64,000 nucleotides of DNA from Monodelphis domestica (GCF_027887165.1 NC_077233.1:231685872-231749871), one strand, 5' to 3'. Positions 34,766 through 45,769 are shown, counted from the first letter of the stretch. Program-made: numbers and translations. The notes: a model not told the origin generated them from the letters alone.

Positions 34766-35019
34766 TGCAGACCAGTAAAATAGTTAATTTTTTCCATAGA
34801 CCTTGCACCCTCTACAGTCTCAGTTCAGGAACAATCAGGGCAGAAATGCTGAACTGAATAGAAAGACTAATCCCAGGAAGAATCAACTCCAAAAAAGAAC
34901 AGGTACAAGAAAGGGGATGGAAGCAAATGGATAATAATGAGGTTTTGTTTTGTTTGTTTGTTTTTTAAATTACAGGTTTGAAGAAGAATAGATAGTAAAA
35001 TACAGACTGATCAAAGCAG

Positions 35020-35180
35020 TCACCATAAGCCATACATAGATTGAGTCCATTTTAAAGATAAAAAAATCAAAGTCTAGCAAAGGAAAGTAATTTTTCCAAG
35101 GTCACACAAGTCTCAATTGCAGAGCTGGGGCTTAAACTTGGGTTTTCCTAGCCCCTAGTTTTGAACTTTTTCTAATCAAC
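35020..35180 (-). mobile_element. MIR-like SINE fragment
   Basis: CCAAGGTCACACAAGTCTCA then GCAGAGCTGGGGCTTAAACT. Probably the remainder of the 34695 copy. Confidence 0.55.
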
Positions 35181-35251
35181 TAGATTATCTTCCTAGAGAA
35201 ATTATACATATCTTCAAAACTATAATTTACACTTAACTCACACTTTGTAAT

Positions 35252-35440
35252 TTTTTAAAACTCTTGCCTTCTATCTTAAAATTAATAGTAAGAATGGATT
35301 CCAAGGCAGAAGAGCAGTAAAGGCTAAGCAATTGGGTGAAGTGACCTGTCCAGGGTCACAGAGCTAGAAAGTGTCTGAGGTCATATTTGAACCCAGTACC
35401 TCCCAATTGTAGGCCCAACACTGTGCTATCTAGCTTCCCC
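35252..35440 (-). mobile_element. WSINE1-type SINE, nested in a MIR
   Basis: Plus strand GATTCCAAGGCAGAAGAGCA and reversed head CTATCTAGCTTCCCC. MIR sequence flanks it. Confidence 0.8.
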
Positions 35441-35655
35441 TGCTTTATAATTTAAAAGTACCTTGCTTGCATGATCTTATTCAATTTCCTCAAGAACCCT
35501 ATGAGGTGGTATTATTCTCATTCTACAGAAAAGTGTACTGATCCTCAGAAAGTAACTTGCCCAATGCCTGCCACACAGAGAGTCAATATTGGAGTAGGGA
35601 CTCAAATCCAGCTCTTCTGATTCTAAATCCAATATTCTTTCTACAACTAAAATGC
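35441..35655 (-). mobile_element. MIR
   Basis: CCCTATGAGGTGGTATTATT, TCATTCTACAGAAAAGTGTA and AACTTGCCCAATGCCTG. Confidence 0.7.
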
Positions 35656-35768
35656 CACTTTCATCTTGATATCCAGTCATTAGCTAGTTAGTTTTCATAT
35701 ACTTTCTTGCTTCTCCCACTGCAGTGAGGAAGTAGTGCATTATCAAGGACAGCCCTTCCCAATGTATA

Positions 35769-36710
35769 TGAGGGGTTAAGGTCTTTCAGTATATATATAA
35801 AGAGTGGAGACCCCCCCTTCTCAAAGCTGGGTTCAAGGGAGACAGCTGATGTTTAGGGTTGGCTCAGAAAGAGAAAGAGGGGGTTTGAAGATTTCCCCTC
35901 TTCTGCCTTCCCTCCTTAGCTAAGGCTGCTCTCCCAGATTCACTCTTGTCCCTCTTGTTCCCCCTCCACTACTCAAGACCAAAGGGTCTCCCCTTGATCT
36001 GTTCACTCACACACAGCTTGGGGAAAAGTTAACTATTTTAATGTCAACTCAATCAAGGTAATACAAAGGAATAACTAGCAGGGAAAGAATGAGAGAGGAA
36101 ATGGGGGAAATGGGGTCCCTGTCTCTATCTAAAACCCTTTTCCCTCCCTCCTGTGAGTTTGGAGGAACTCAGGTCTTGGCAGCCTGAGCCCCCCAGAGAG
36201 AAAGTCAGGTTGTCTCTCCCTGGGTTTGGCCCCTTGGCCACAGTTCAGACTCAGGGCAACAGGAGCTGAAGTAAAGTTGGACAGAGATTTAAAATGTCTT
36301 TCTCAGGTTTTCTCTTCAATCGTCTTTTCAATTGGGAAATGTTGGGGCGGGGGAAAGATTTCCAGTCACAGACAGGAAAAAGTGGATAACACTCAGGAGA
36401 AAGTCTTTTTCCACCTTTTCTCTTTGGCTTCTCAAGACTGAGAGACCAACTCCTCTCCCAGCCAGAATCTTCTCCTCCTTAAGATTCCCAAACTCCTCCT
36501 TCCCCTCCCCCCATGGATGTGATCAGTTCCAGGCACTCTTCTGCCAGGCACTTTTCTTATGTGCCAGACTTTGTCACATCAATAGAACCATGCATCCTGG
36601 AATGGCTGGTATTCCCCTAGGGAAAGTGGTTGAGAAGTAGAGCTCACCCTGGTGCCACCCATTTGGTAATCTGATAAATTTAGTGTGTCTTTATAACTTA
36701 ATATGTCAAC
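35769..36710 (+). mobile_element. Possible LTR-derived tract
   Basis: Begins TGAGGGGTTAA, the same 11 bases that open the insert at 51421, and is followed by a similar GGAGACC block about 30 bases in. The tract is about 900 bp, moderately GC-rich, with no SINE or LINE match I know. I could not find a target duplication or a clear right end. It may instead be unique upstream sequence of GPR139. Confidence 0.35.
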
Positions 36711-37849
36711 CTTCTCAGCTCATATGTTTCATTTCCACAGGGGCCTTCCAGAAAATCAGTGTATTAACCTAAAATAGTGGCTCAAATGGTGAGACTTCAG
36801 GCAGTTAAACAATCCAGCAGGAGAAAAACTGTGTGTTTGTGTGTCTGCTGGATTTAACTCTGTAGGTGGCCTCCTACTCCACTTACAGGTAGGGCTAATA
36901 CTGAACATAATAGCTATGGTCTCAGCCCCAAGCCTCATGACCCCTTGAAGCTTTCCTACTGTGCCTTGGAGCACTCAAATGGGGGGCTCTCACCTGTATC
37001 TTCTGATGTACAGGAAAGGGAGCAGCTCCAGGAAGATCTCTTCCCTACTCCAACTATTATCACCCCAACCCTGTGGTGACAGTTCACTGCTTCAAAAGCT
37101 TCTGTTTTTTCCCCAGAGCAGGCAGACTCTATCTCTGGTCCATTCCTGTAGGGAAGGCTCCCAGGAGATGGATGTATAGAGGAGAATAACCAATAACTTG
37201 GCATTCATTATCTCCTAAGTCTCCTAGAAGGTTTCCTATTAACCTTGTGGCCTCTCCCTACTCCCCCACCCCCAAACACATCTCTGATTTGGTTCTGTCC
37301 TTGCCAAGTCTGGATCAAAGCCTGGAGAAGTGGCAGCATTCCCCGATTAGATATACGCCTGGTATGGATGGGAGAGAGGGGAAAGACTGTGGTGGGGGAA
37401 GAGATTAGCTAGCCTGGATGCACAATGAACTGGGGAGGATTGGGGGAAGAGGAAGGCAAAATGAGGACACAAGAGGTGTTCAACTCACACTGCCACCTGA
37501 GCCTCAGCTGGAAATTACAGGTCATACCCACATCATCCCCTCACGGGGGAAAGGGGGCACCTTGTCTTTATATTCAGCCCTCCTTCTTCTCCTGAAGCCC
37601 ATCCCCCTCCTCCCTGTCAACTCCAACTGCCTGCTTTTTGAGTGAAATAGCTCCCCCGTATTCCCTAGTATGGGAAGGGGCTAAGGAGAGACATTTCAGG
37701 ATCCCTGTCTGGGTTTCTGGGACAAGAGAATCAAGCGCCTCACCCCCCCCCCAAAAAAAAAAAAGCAGGACACATCTCCTGTCCATCCCTATTGGGTAGC
37801 TGGTCAGCCACAGATTTGGAGAGAAGAGGGATAGCGGGATCTTCCACCT
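36711..37849. other. GPR139 proximal upstream sequence
   Basis: No mobile element recognised in the 1.1 kb before the CpG-rich core, apart from small homopolymers (poly-C/poly-A 37743-37764). It probably includes distal promoter sequence. Confidence 0.5.
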
Positions 37850-38244
37850 TTTTCCTTTACTGCGCTCCCCTCCCCAGACCCCTCGCAGCAACCCTGGGGA
37901 CTACTTGAGGGATAGGGTGGAAGCAAAGGGATTGAGAGGGGATTCCAGGGCGCAGCAGGTGAGGGCGAGAGAGTGAGGAAGGCAGAGAGGAAGGGAAGGA
38001 GAAGGGGAGGAGGGAAGGAGCTAGGAGTAGCAGGAGAGGGGCGGGAGTTGGGGGGGGGGGCGGGTAGAAGGAGGTCCTGCGGGGAAGGAGGCGCTGAAGA
38101 GCCACAGCAGCTGCTGCTGCCGCCGCCGCCGCCGCCACCGCCGAAGCTGCCTCTGTACTGGCTGCTTGGAGGCTGGAAGCTGGAACCGAGCTGGGAGGAG
38201 GCTAAGACGCGCACCCTGGCTCCCGGGAACCCTCCCCTGTTCTC
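37850..38244 (+). promoter_or_regulatory. GPR139: GPR139 promoter and 5' leader, CpG-island-like
   Basis: This GC-rich tract lies just before the start codon and, with exon 1 and the first 250 bases of the intron (to about 38620), carries roughly 34 CpGs in 540 bases by hand count, far above the CpG-poor surroundings. It has purine-rich (GGA)n-like stretches at 37970-38040, GC boxes of the GGGGCGGG type near 38038-38062 suited to Sp1/KLF factors, and a GCC-triplet run at 38119-38143 probably in the 5' UTR. I see no clear TATA box, as expected for a dispersed CpG-island promoter. The exact transcription start is not visible. Confidence 0.7.
38119..38143 (+). repeat. GCC-triplet run in the GPR139 5' leader
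   Basis: A short run of CCG/GCC triplets broken by one ACC, preceded by four CTG/CAG-like triplets. It lies about 100 bases before the ATG, so it is probably transcribed as 5' UTR. Such runs form stable RNA structure and vary in length between species. Confidence 0.75.
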
Positions 38245-38365
38245 ATGGAGCACACACACTTCCATCTCGCCAACAGCTCGTTCCTCTCGCACCACCGCTA
38301 TGCCTGCGGCTTGGGCTTTCTGCCGGTGGTCTACTACAGTCTCCTGCTCTGCCTTGGCTTGCCAG
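38245..38365 (+). CDS. GPR139: GPR139 coding exon 1 (partial gene; N-terminal 40 residues)
   Basis: GPR139 is a class A G-protein-coupled receptor of the plasma membrane, expressed mainly in brain and activated by L-tryptophan/L-phenylalanine, coupling chiefly to Gq (family knowledge). The exon starts [15 protein letters not shown] and ends with [20 protein letters not shown], which I recall as near-identical to the human N-terminus from CGLGF onward. Residues 1-20 are the short extracellular tail with one N-glycosylation sequon (N10-S11-S12). Residues 23-40 begin transmembrane helix 1. The ATG at 38245 has G at +4 but C at -3. It is the first ATG after 37668, so the start is well supported. 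The exon is 121 nt, leaving one base (G) of codon 41, phase 1. That fits the Ala codon following Pro40 in human. The rest of the receptor is on exon 2, beyond the window. No damage is seen in the exon. Confidence 0.93.
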
Positions 38366-38371
38366 GTAAGG
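38366..38371 (+). other. GPR139: GPR139 exon 1 splice donor
   Basis: The sequence CCAG|GTAAGG is a strong U2-type donor. It interrupts codon 41 after its first base. Reading through instead would meet a stop (frame reads ..LP-G-R-stop or longer out-of-family sequence), so splicing here is needed to continue the receptor. Confidence 0.9.
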
Positions 38372-39105
38372 GGCGTGAGCGTGTGTGTATGTGTGTAAGG
38401 CAGAGAATGGAGGGGGTGGAGTATAGGTCTGGGTGTCGGGGTGTCTGCGTGCCTCTGTGTGGCTCTCGGAGGGGATTGCCAGGGAAGATCTGAGACTGCT
38501 GCGGGGACAAATCGACTGCGAGGCGAAGAGGGGGTGGGTTATGACCGAAACCCGCCCCCATCCCGAACTCTCGCCTCCAACTCCCCAACCCCACCCCATC
38601 CCCAACTGCCCTTACCAGAAAAGTTTATGCCCAAAGGGCAGCGAGGGGATTTCCATCGGAAAAGAAAAGTTGCTACCTGCTAAGCACCTGAGATGTGCCT
38701 GCCGCTTGAGCTCTGTTCCGGGAGCCTTGTAGACAGAGCTGCCTTGGCAAAGGGCTGGAGAGGAATGCAAATGCTCCCGCCCCTCCTCTACTCTGCCTCC
38801 TTTCAGCCCAGGTTGGGACAGCCGGTTTCACGGACCCTTACCCCGGGGTGTTGTCCCGACCCCTGTCCCTAAACCCCGGAAAGGCTGTCCTGACTTGACC
38901 CCAAGATCAAGTCCGAGATCAAGAAGGAGACACTACTAATCTTGCGCTCTGTGGAGAGAGGATGGAAGAGCGCGCTTTCTCTGTCGGTCCCTTTGTATTC
39001 CACAGTCCCCCAGGGAGTAAGGGATGTAAAGAATGGCTGAGGAGGGGGCTGAGAGTGGGGGATGGAATAGATTCCTTGGATCCGTGCCTTACAAATAGTG
39101 ATGAG

Positions 39106-39108
<3 letters not shown>

Positions 39109-39154
<46 letters not shown>
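39109..39154. repeat. (CA)n microsatellite in GPR139 intron 1
   Basis: Pure run about 745 bases after the splice donor. Confidence 0.98.
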
Positions 39155-39156
<2 letters not shown>

Positions 39157-39609
39157 ATCACCACAGCCTCCCGGGTGACAGTCTCCTTGAGCACCGTCCT
39201 TGCCCCTTCTTGGTTTTGCTTTGCTTTCTAATCTCCTGTTCTTCCAGGCAGAGCTGCGCAGATTACTCCTTTGCCCCAACCCTCTCCATCTTCTACCTAA
39301 AGTGTAGCAGACAGTGGTACGGAATTCCTGAAGGGTAGAAAGGAGTGTGGGTCTTAGATCTTGTGTTCGGATCCGTTAGGTGAGGGAGTCCACTGCACTT
39401 TGGGTACCTCCTTTGACAGATTCCTCTCACGAACCTCAGCTGAAATTGTGGATTTCAGAACCTCACCCCTATTGTTCACTCACACACACGCACATACACA
39501 AACACACTTTAGCCACAGATCAGTCTTTCAACACTGTACTTTGGGCAGGGGGTGCGCGCGGGGCAAGGGGCGGGGAGGGGGGAACTTGAACAGAGAATAG
39601 GTACTGCTT

Positions 39610-39715
39610 CCTCTGAATAAAATGTAAACTCCTTGGGACAGGAACAGTTTCAGTTTAGAATATGATACAAAGCAGTTGCTCAATAAATGCATATTGACTG
39701 TTAATTGATTGATCC
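39610..39715 (+). mobile_element. L2 3' end fragment in the GPR139 intron
   Basis: AAATGTAAACTCCTTGGGAC then GCTCAATAAATGCATATTGA. Confidence 0.6.
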
Positions 39716-40719
39716 TTGAGATTGCCCTCCAAATACATTCAAACATTTAAATTTAGTTGTAGGGTTTTTTTTTTCACTGAAGTGGGTAGCCATGAAAAAA
39801 AAAATGCTCATTTCCAAGGTTGTGTATAAGTGAAACCCCACAGTATATGATTTGGCTTTTATTAAGAATCACTTTTTTCCTTTAAAAAACAAAAGAAGAC
39901 AAATTATTATCTCTTACCAGGCAGCATGAGCACATGTTTTGTAATTATTGGACTGATTCTTGTCCAGCAAACACATTTTTCTCTATTGGGCCTACTTTAC
40001 CCCTTCCAGTTGTACTTTTGGATAGCTGAGTTTTCCATTGGTAATAGGGACCAAAAGGAGAACAGGAGACTCTACTCTCCAGTTCCTACACAAAGTATAA
40101 TAGCTAGGACAGAGTAATAGTCTACTAACCTCAGGATTTCCTCTTTCAGGATGGCAGCCTAGCCTCACTCACCTCATTCCACACCTTATTCTTTCAGCAA
40201 TATCACCTCTAGATACCAAAGGGGCAGAATGTCATCCCAAGGTGATGGCTCTAAAAATGGGGACTTGTTTCTCTAAGTGAGAGAATGTTGGACAGCTCAG
40301 ACCTTCAGAGTCTGAATCTAATGCCAATGAAGGAGGCTTCAAAAGCAAAGACCTGCCCAGGCAGAACTAGGAGGTAGGAAGAACATGAAGTGAAAAGCAC
40401 TCCCCCCTTAAGCCAGAAGCCAGCCTTGTGCAAAAAGCCAGAAAGAAACTAGAGAAATTGGATGTATTCCTCTTCTCTTTACATCTTATTTTGTAGGGAG
40501 TCATTGATGGGTGGGAAGGGAAATTCTGGAGATGTCTGCCCCAGTCTGGCTGTGTAAGGCAAAGTAGAGAAAAGTAGATATGGCCAGATGGAAAAGGGGG
40601 TGGCCGAAGGGAATGGGGAATGGGGATGGGGCATGTGCAAATTTCACGGTCCAGTGAATTTTGAAAATTGCTTGCAAGGCTGGTTCAAGGGTCATGTCTC
40701 AGTCTGAGAGGGAAAGGAG

Positions 40720-40836
40720 TTGTTTTGCGTTGCATTTTTTGCACTGACTACAGTTGTGAAACCCACAATGGATACCCAAGCAATATTCACAGTCACCAGA
40801 GTTAACAGTAAAGGAAAGTGGTTATTAGAAGCTGAG
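40720..40836 (+). repeat. Unassigned intronic repeat, copy A
   Basis: About 115 bp matching 41891-42012 at roughly 70-75%: A reads CTACAGTTGTGAAACCCACA where B reads ATACAGTTGTAAAACTCACT. It is not any SINE or LINE end I know. Confidence 0.7.
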
Positions 40837-41164
40837 TGAGGTACCAGCTCCACCCATCAACCAGGGAAGAGCCTAGAGAGACAGAGACAGAGGAAAAAAA
40901 AGACTTAGCTCAGCATATTACTCCTATTACTGAGAGTTTCACTGTAATACCCTCCCTCCCCCCAATTAGAGAACTCTCATTATTCTGCAGCTGACAGGAA
41001 CACACAGTTAAGCTGGGTGTGAAGTAACAGACCACAGGGTTTGATAATATTGTTGAAAACTGAGATTTTAATTGAATTACTGTTCCCAGCAGTGGGCTCT
41101 CCCAAAGTGTTCCAAATTAGCACAGCAAGGTGGGTTGGAAATGTTTATGGGAATTTGGAGTTGG

Positions 41165-41355
41165 ATGTGGAGTGGGTCTAGCTATGGGTCCCTGGGCAAA
41201 TTGCTTAACTTGTCTGTGCCTCAGTTTCCTTAATCCTGTAAAATAAAGAAGTTGGTTGGACTTGATAGCCTCTTTGCCAAAAACAAACCCATGGAAAGTG
41301 TTGTGCTATGGTCCTATGGTCAGACACAACTCAACAGCTGAAAGACTGAACAATG
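41165..41355 (+). mobile_element. CORE-SINE with BovB-like tail
   Basis: CCCTGGGCAAATTGCTTAAC, GTGCCTCAGTTTCCTTAATC and the tail GGTCAGACACAACTCAACAG. Confidence 0.65.
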
Positions 41356-41374
41356 ATGACAGAAGTTCCTTGAG

Positions 41375-41545
41375 ATGGAGTTAAGAGTTGAAAGAAACCT
41401 TAGAGATCACCTAGTCCAGCTCCCTTGTTTTATAGATAAAGATATTTAGGCTCAAAGTGTAAAGTGATTTTACCAAGGCCATATAAGTATTAGCTAGCAG
41501 ATCGAGGCTGTGAACCTTTTCACTTATACAATTCTCCAATGCCTT
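41375..41545 (-). mobile_element. MIR-like CORE-SINE
   Basis: CCTTAGAGATCACCTAGTCC then AAGGCCATATAAGTATTAGC. Confidence 0.65.
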
Positions 41546-41890
41546 AGTAACAAGAAATCTCATAAACTAACCCAAACTCTTTATACTGTTTTCACTGCCA
41601 GCTAATCCACACTGGAGTTTTACATGAATCTCTTCTCTTACCAGTTTACTAGAAAAATTATAAGGTGGTAATCCACATCAAATGGAGGATAGGCCAATAG
41701 AGGTTGGCTACATTGACTGGACCTGCAGGAGAAAGAAGAAAAATGGATGAAAGAAAATAAGAAATGCATGTTAAATTAGAGAAGAGGAAAGTGATGCTCT
41801 TAATGAGAAGGGGGCAGTGAGAAATTAATCTGACACATAATTTTTAAAACTTTACTTAAAAAGACCCCCCACCCATAGAAACCTCCATTT

Positions 41891-42012
41891 GTTGTTTTTT
41901 AGTTGTTTTTGGCACTGAATACAGTTGTAAAACTCACTATGGGTACACAATCAATATTCATGAGCAACGGAGTCACTTAATGATAAAGGTGGATGGTTGT
42001 TAGGAGTTATTA
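41891..42012 (+). repeat. Unassigned intronic repeat, copy B
   Basis: Same orientation as copy A, 1.17 kb downstream. Shared blocks include CAATATTCA and AGTAAAGG/TGATAAAGG and GGTTGTTAG/GGTTATTAG. Confidence 0.7.
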
Positions 42013-42109
42013 AAAGACCTGACCCTGTTTACTTAAAGGCATGTGTAATTTCTGGCCAATGCAAACAAACTGGAAAGGTTTCAGGTATAGAGCTGAAAAT
42101 GGGATATTT

Positions 42110-42260
42110 ATAGGATCAAAGAGCAAGAACTTCAAGAAAGCTCAGCAGTCCACTGATTTATGACTTGTTCAAGATCACTAAGGTAGTAATCATCCAAAAT
42201 TGGATTTGAACTTAGATCCTCTAACATTAGAACTAATGTTCTTCATATTGTACGATGAAG
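42110..42260 (-). mobile_element. MIR-like CORE-SINE, diverged
   Basis: ATAGGATCAAAGAGCAAGAA, GATCACTAAGGTAGTAATCA and GGATTTGAACTTAGATCCTC. Confidence 0.55.
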
Positions 42261-42261
42261 T

Positions 42262-42775
42262 TTGCAAAGTATTTTATATACATCGATTGACTCATTTGAG
42301 CCCCAAATAATACTGTGAAGCAGGTTCCGCAAGTATTATCTCCATTGCACAGGTAAGTCAACTAAGACATAGAAGGGAAAGGAGGGAAGAAGGGACATAG
42401 TAAAAAAGGGAGAGTAGGAGGAAGGGTAGGAGAGAAGGAAGGAAGATTTATTAAGTGCCTAGTGTGTTCTTGGCACTACACTAAGCTATTTACAAAGAGT
42501 AATTCATTTGATATTTTTGCAACAACTCTGGAAGGTGGGCAATGTTATTCTCCTCACCTTACAGTTGAGGAAATTGAGTCAGACAGAGGTAAATTACTTG
42601 CCCAGGATAATACCACAAATAAAGGTTTGAATACAGATTTGAACTCAGGTCTTTCTGTCTCAGAATTCCCATCATTCTATTAATAAGCTACCAATTGCCT
42701 CATGGCCACAGAACTGAGAAATGTCAGAAATTATATTTGACCTCAGATCTTCTAATTTCAAATCTAGAATGCCAG
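42262..42775 (-). mobile_element. MIR outer copy, interrupted by another MIR
   Basis: Left part GAAGCAGGTTCCGCAAGTAT (42316). The right part at 42706-42775, GGCCACAGAACTGAGAAATG, could be its continuation after the nested copy. The join is inferred. Confidence 0.5.
42445..42705 (-). mobile_element. MIR, complete, nested
   Basis: TTATTAAGTGCCTAGTGTGT, CCTCACCTTACAGTTGAGGA, GAACTCAGGTCTTTCTGTCT and the reversed head. Confidence 0.75.
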
Positions 42776-43234
42776 ATAAAATATATCTGATCTAAAGGCT
42801 AGTAGTCTAGCTACATTCAAAGAGCTCAGCATGAGATTGTCCAGGCAGCAAATCCTTTTGGCCAAATTAAAATTAGCATTTGAAGGTTTTTTACTTACTT
42901 GGTCTCTGAGGAAATGTGATTTCTACCTATAGAGAGGAAAATAGTGAAATCATAGATGCTTGAACTGCTGAAGTATTTCCAGAGAAACTTATTTTATCCT
43001 CTGCCATTCTTCACTCAAATCAAATGAGAGGTTATTTGGACACTTCACTGAGCTGCATGCAACGTCATATGCCAACATTCTAAATCCATTGCTGCTTCAA
43101 CTTATAAAGCTGTTCTCAGTCTCAAATCATGAACAGATTCTCCTAATACAGAACCTCCTCCAACAGAGTTTGCAATATGCCTCCTTATAAAGCTGTCTTA
43201 CAGGGGAGTACACAGAATGCCCTATAGGGGACAG

Positions 43235-43345
43235 AATGATGGGCACCTGGCTATAGTCATAGCCTTGCCACCTATTACTTGAATGACCTTGGCTAAATTC
43301 TTTTATCTCCCTGCACTCAAAAATATAAAATAAGAGAATCAGATT
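43235..43345 (+). mobile_element. MIR-like SINE fragment
   Basis: AGCCTTGCCACCTATTACTT then GAATGACCTTGGCTAAATTC. Confidence 0.55.
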
Positions 43346-43349
43346 AGTG

Positions 43350-43558
43350 TCAGCATAATGAAATGGACAGAGATCCCAGAGTCAAAGGACTTGGACTTGG
43401 GTTCAAATTCTAGCTATGACACTTAGTGTTTTTGTGACCTTGAACAAATCCCTTCCTTCTCCGTAGACTCCATTTCTTCAGTTTTAAGATGAGAAGGTTG
43501 AACTAGACAGCTTCCGAGGTCTCTTCTAACCAAAGACCTATGATCCTATAATGGTCTC
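43350..43558 (+). mobile_element. MIR-like CORE-SINE, complete
   Basis: TAATGAAATGGACAGAGATC, GGGTTCAAATTCTAGCTATG, and ACCAAAGACCTATGATCCTA at the tail. Confidence 0.7.
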
Positions 43559-44254
43559 TAGAGTTGTTTCTAGCATTCACAGACAGTATTTCTCTGCTTT
43601 GTCTAAATTATCTTATATCAAACCCTACTCTACTGCAAACTAGCAAAAGTCCAAAATATTAAGAGAATGGTGCAGCCCCAAAAATAGTTGTATACGGTTT
43701 AGCAAAATCTCTCAAAATGATTAGATGTTGTTTAACCTCAGATGAAGTTACAAAAGGCATCTGGCCATTACAAATGGCCAGCAAATCTGACCTCTAAACT
43801 GACTGTTTAAGGCCATTAACAAAGAAAGAAGGGTAGCAGCTATTCATCCACCTCGGCATATCCTTTCCCATATTGCCTTGGAGGCAGGGGAACAGGGAGA
43901 TGAGCATCTGCACTGCTGGTGGCCCTATATTCCAACACATAGGCAATGCCAATTTTGAAGACCCTGAAGAGAGCAACCCCAGATATCAATAGGTTAAAAT
44001 GGGTGAGACATCAGAATTAGGAAGTAGATGGAGCCAAGATCTTGGGGATGGGGGCAGAAGGACAGAGAGAGAAACTGAAATATATAAGAAAGAAATACCA
44101 ATTATCACTCTGATTCAAAGAACTGGCATAGCCAGGAAATCAGGAATACCATGGAATATCTCAGAGTGAGCTTTGGACTATGTCTCAGATATGAGTTTGC
44201 AAAGTGTTTAAAGGGGAAAAAAGTCCTTCTGTTTCTCGATGAGGTCATGAAATG

Positions 44255-44395
44255 ATAGAACTGGAATGAACCTTTAGATGATTTATTTAAACACTTTTCA
44301 GTTTCCATAGAAGAAAACTAAGGAGTTGTTTGCCCCCTTATAGAGCACATCAGCCGAAAGCCATGGTTAGAACTCAAGATTCTAAATCCTAACTT
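44255..44395 (-). mobile_element. MIR-like SINE, diverged
   Basis: AGAACTGGAATGAACCTTTA then GCCATGGTTAGAACTCAAGA. Confidence 0.5.
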
Positions 44396-44579
44396 TACAG
44401 CCACAATTTGTTTAAATTGGTTTTTGTTACATTGAATTTCCCAGTTATCTCTCTCTCTCCTTTTGAAGCCCCTGAAGGCATCATTTGACAACATAAATAT
44501 ATATATATGTATATATAAACTATATCTTGCTTCTTTCTTTTTATCAGTTCTGTCTCTGGAGGTGGGAAAACAAAAGTCA

Positions 44580-44745
44580 TTCTCCAAACAATATTTTTGT
44601 TGCTGTATATGTTCTCTTGGTTCTGCCTGTTTGACTCTTCATAATTTCTTTGTGGGTCTTTCTATGTTCTTTTAAAATTAATGTGCTTGTCATTTCTTAT
44701 GGCACAGTAGTATTCAATCACAACCTTATGTCAAACCTGGTACCA
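44580..44745 (-). mobile_element. L1 3' region fragment
   Basis: Contains CTCTTGGTTCTGCCTGTTTG and CATTTCTTATGGCACAGTAG, the reverse of the ORF2 C-terminus as at 302-600. Confidence 0.7.
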
Positions 44746-44931
44746 CTAGACCTCCCTCCTTTACACTTTTATTCATTAATTTCTTTGATATTCTTGGCCT
44801 TTTGTTCTTCTAAATGAATTTTGTTACAGCCACAATTTATAGCTTCTATCATAATACACAGCCACAGTACTTCCTTTTTCCCTCACCCCTGTCTCCACCA
44901 CCTCAGTCCTCTAGAGAGTTTTATTCCATAT

Positions 44932-45165
44932 CAGGGATTCTTAACCTTTGTCTGCATGTCTCATGACCCTTTGGCAGTCAGGTGAAGCCTACACACACAC
45001 CCTTATTCAAGTAATCATTTGATGCCTGCATTCATAATTGATGGAAATGCCAAATTTCTGTTGGAAGCTACTGAAAATATTTTTTCCCTCATCCAAGTTC
45101 AAGGTCTCCTGAAATATATCCACAGATTCGTTGGGGGTAAGGAGACCTCAGACTAAAAATCCCTA
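44932..45165. mobile_element. hAT-like MITE of another family (234 bp)
   Basis: Ends CAGGGATTCTTAACC and, inverted, TAGGGATTTTTAGTC. Flanks TTCCATAT (44924-44931) and TTCTGTAT (45166-45173) match 6/8. The interior CCCTTTGGCAGTC is shared with the element at 23879-24210. Confidence 0.65.
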
Positions 45166-45204
45166 TTCTGTATCATGACAGGGTAGTTCTGGGTTTGTTT
45201 GGGT

Positions 45205-45382
45205 TTTTTTTTAACCCTTATTTTCTGTCTTAGAAATGATACTAAGCATTGGTTCTAAGACAGAAGAACAGTAAGGCTTAAGCAATTAGGGTTAAGTGAT
45301 TTGCCCAGGGTCATCTAGCTGGAAAGTATATGAATCCCGATTTGAACCCAGGACCTCATGTCTCCAGGCCTAATTCTCTAAA
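45205..45382 (-). mobile_element. WSINE1-type SINE
   Basis: T-run, then GATACTAAGCATTGGTTCTA and GATTTGCCCAGGGTCATCTA. The head end is lost. Confidence 0.8.
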
Positions 45383-45599
45383 GGATAGTTCTTTGAATCA
45401 ATTCAGAAAAATGTGGGAAGGAACTCTATTTTATAGTGGGTTTGGTAGGGAGTTGGGGAGGTGGTGCTTGGTTAGAATGCACTGAGTTTTTAAAAAGAAA
45501 AATAACTTAGTATATTTAGAATTGCCCAGAAGTTCTACTTTTCTGAGGAGGAAATCGTGGTTTACTCTCTCAAGAATAGGGTCTATCAAGGGCTAGATA

Positions 45600-45730
45600 T
45601 TTTAGAAATCACAGAACCACTGAATTTTACAACTGGAAGAAACATTAACCTAATCTGACCCCCTCATTTTACATGTTACAAACAAGGAAACTCAGAAAGG
45701 TAAAATAACTTTCCCAAAGCCAAATCATCC
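45600..45730 (-). mobile_element. MIR-like CORE-SINE
   Basis: TTTACAACTGGAAGAAACAT then TTTACATGTTACAAACAAGG. Confidence 0.6.
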
Positions 45731-45769
45731 ATCTCTAGATTTTTAAAAGGGTGGGAGAAATATTTATTT

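Noticed and set aside
37804-38295. 163-codon minus frame rich in Pro/Ser/Gly opposite GPR139 exon 1
   Set aside because: GC-rich antisense shadow of the promoter and GCC run. No conserved domain and no splice context.
37973-38398. Plus frame overlapping GPR139 in another frame
   Set aside because: It opens with GTG, not ATG, and runs through the splice donor. Composition-driven.
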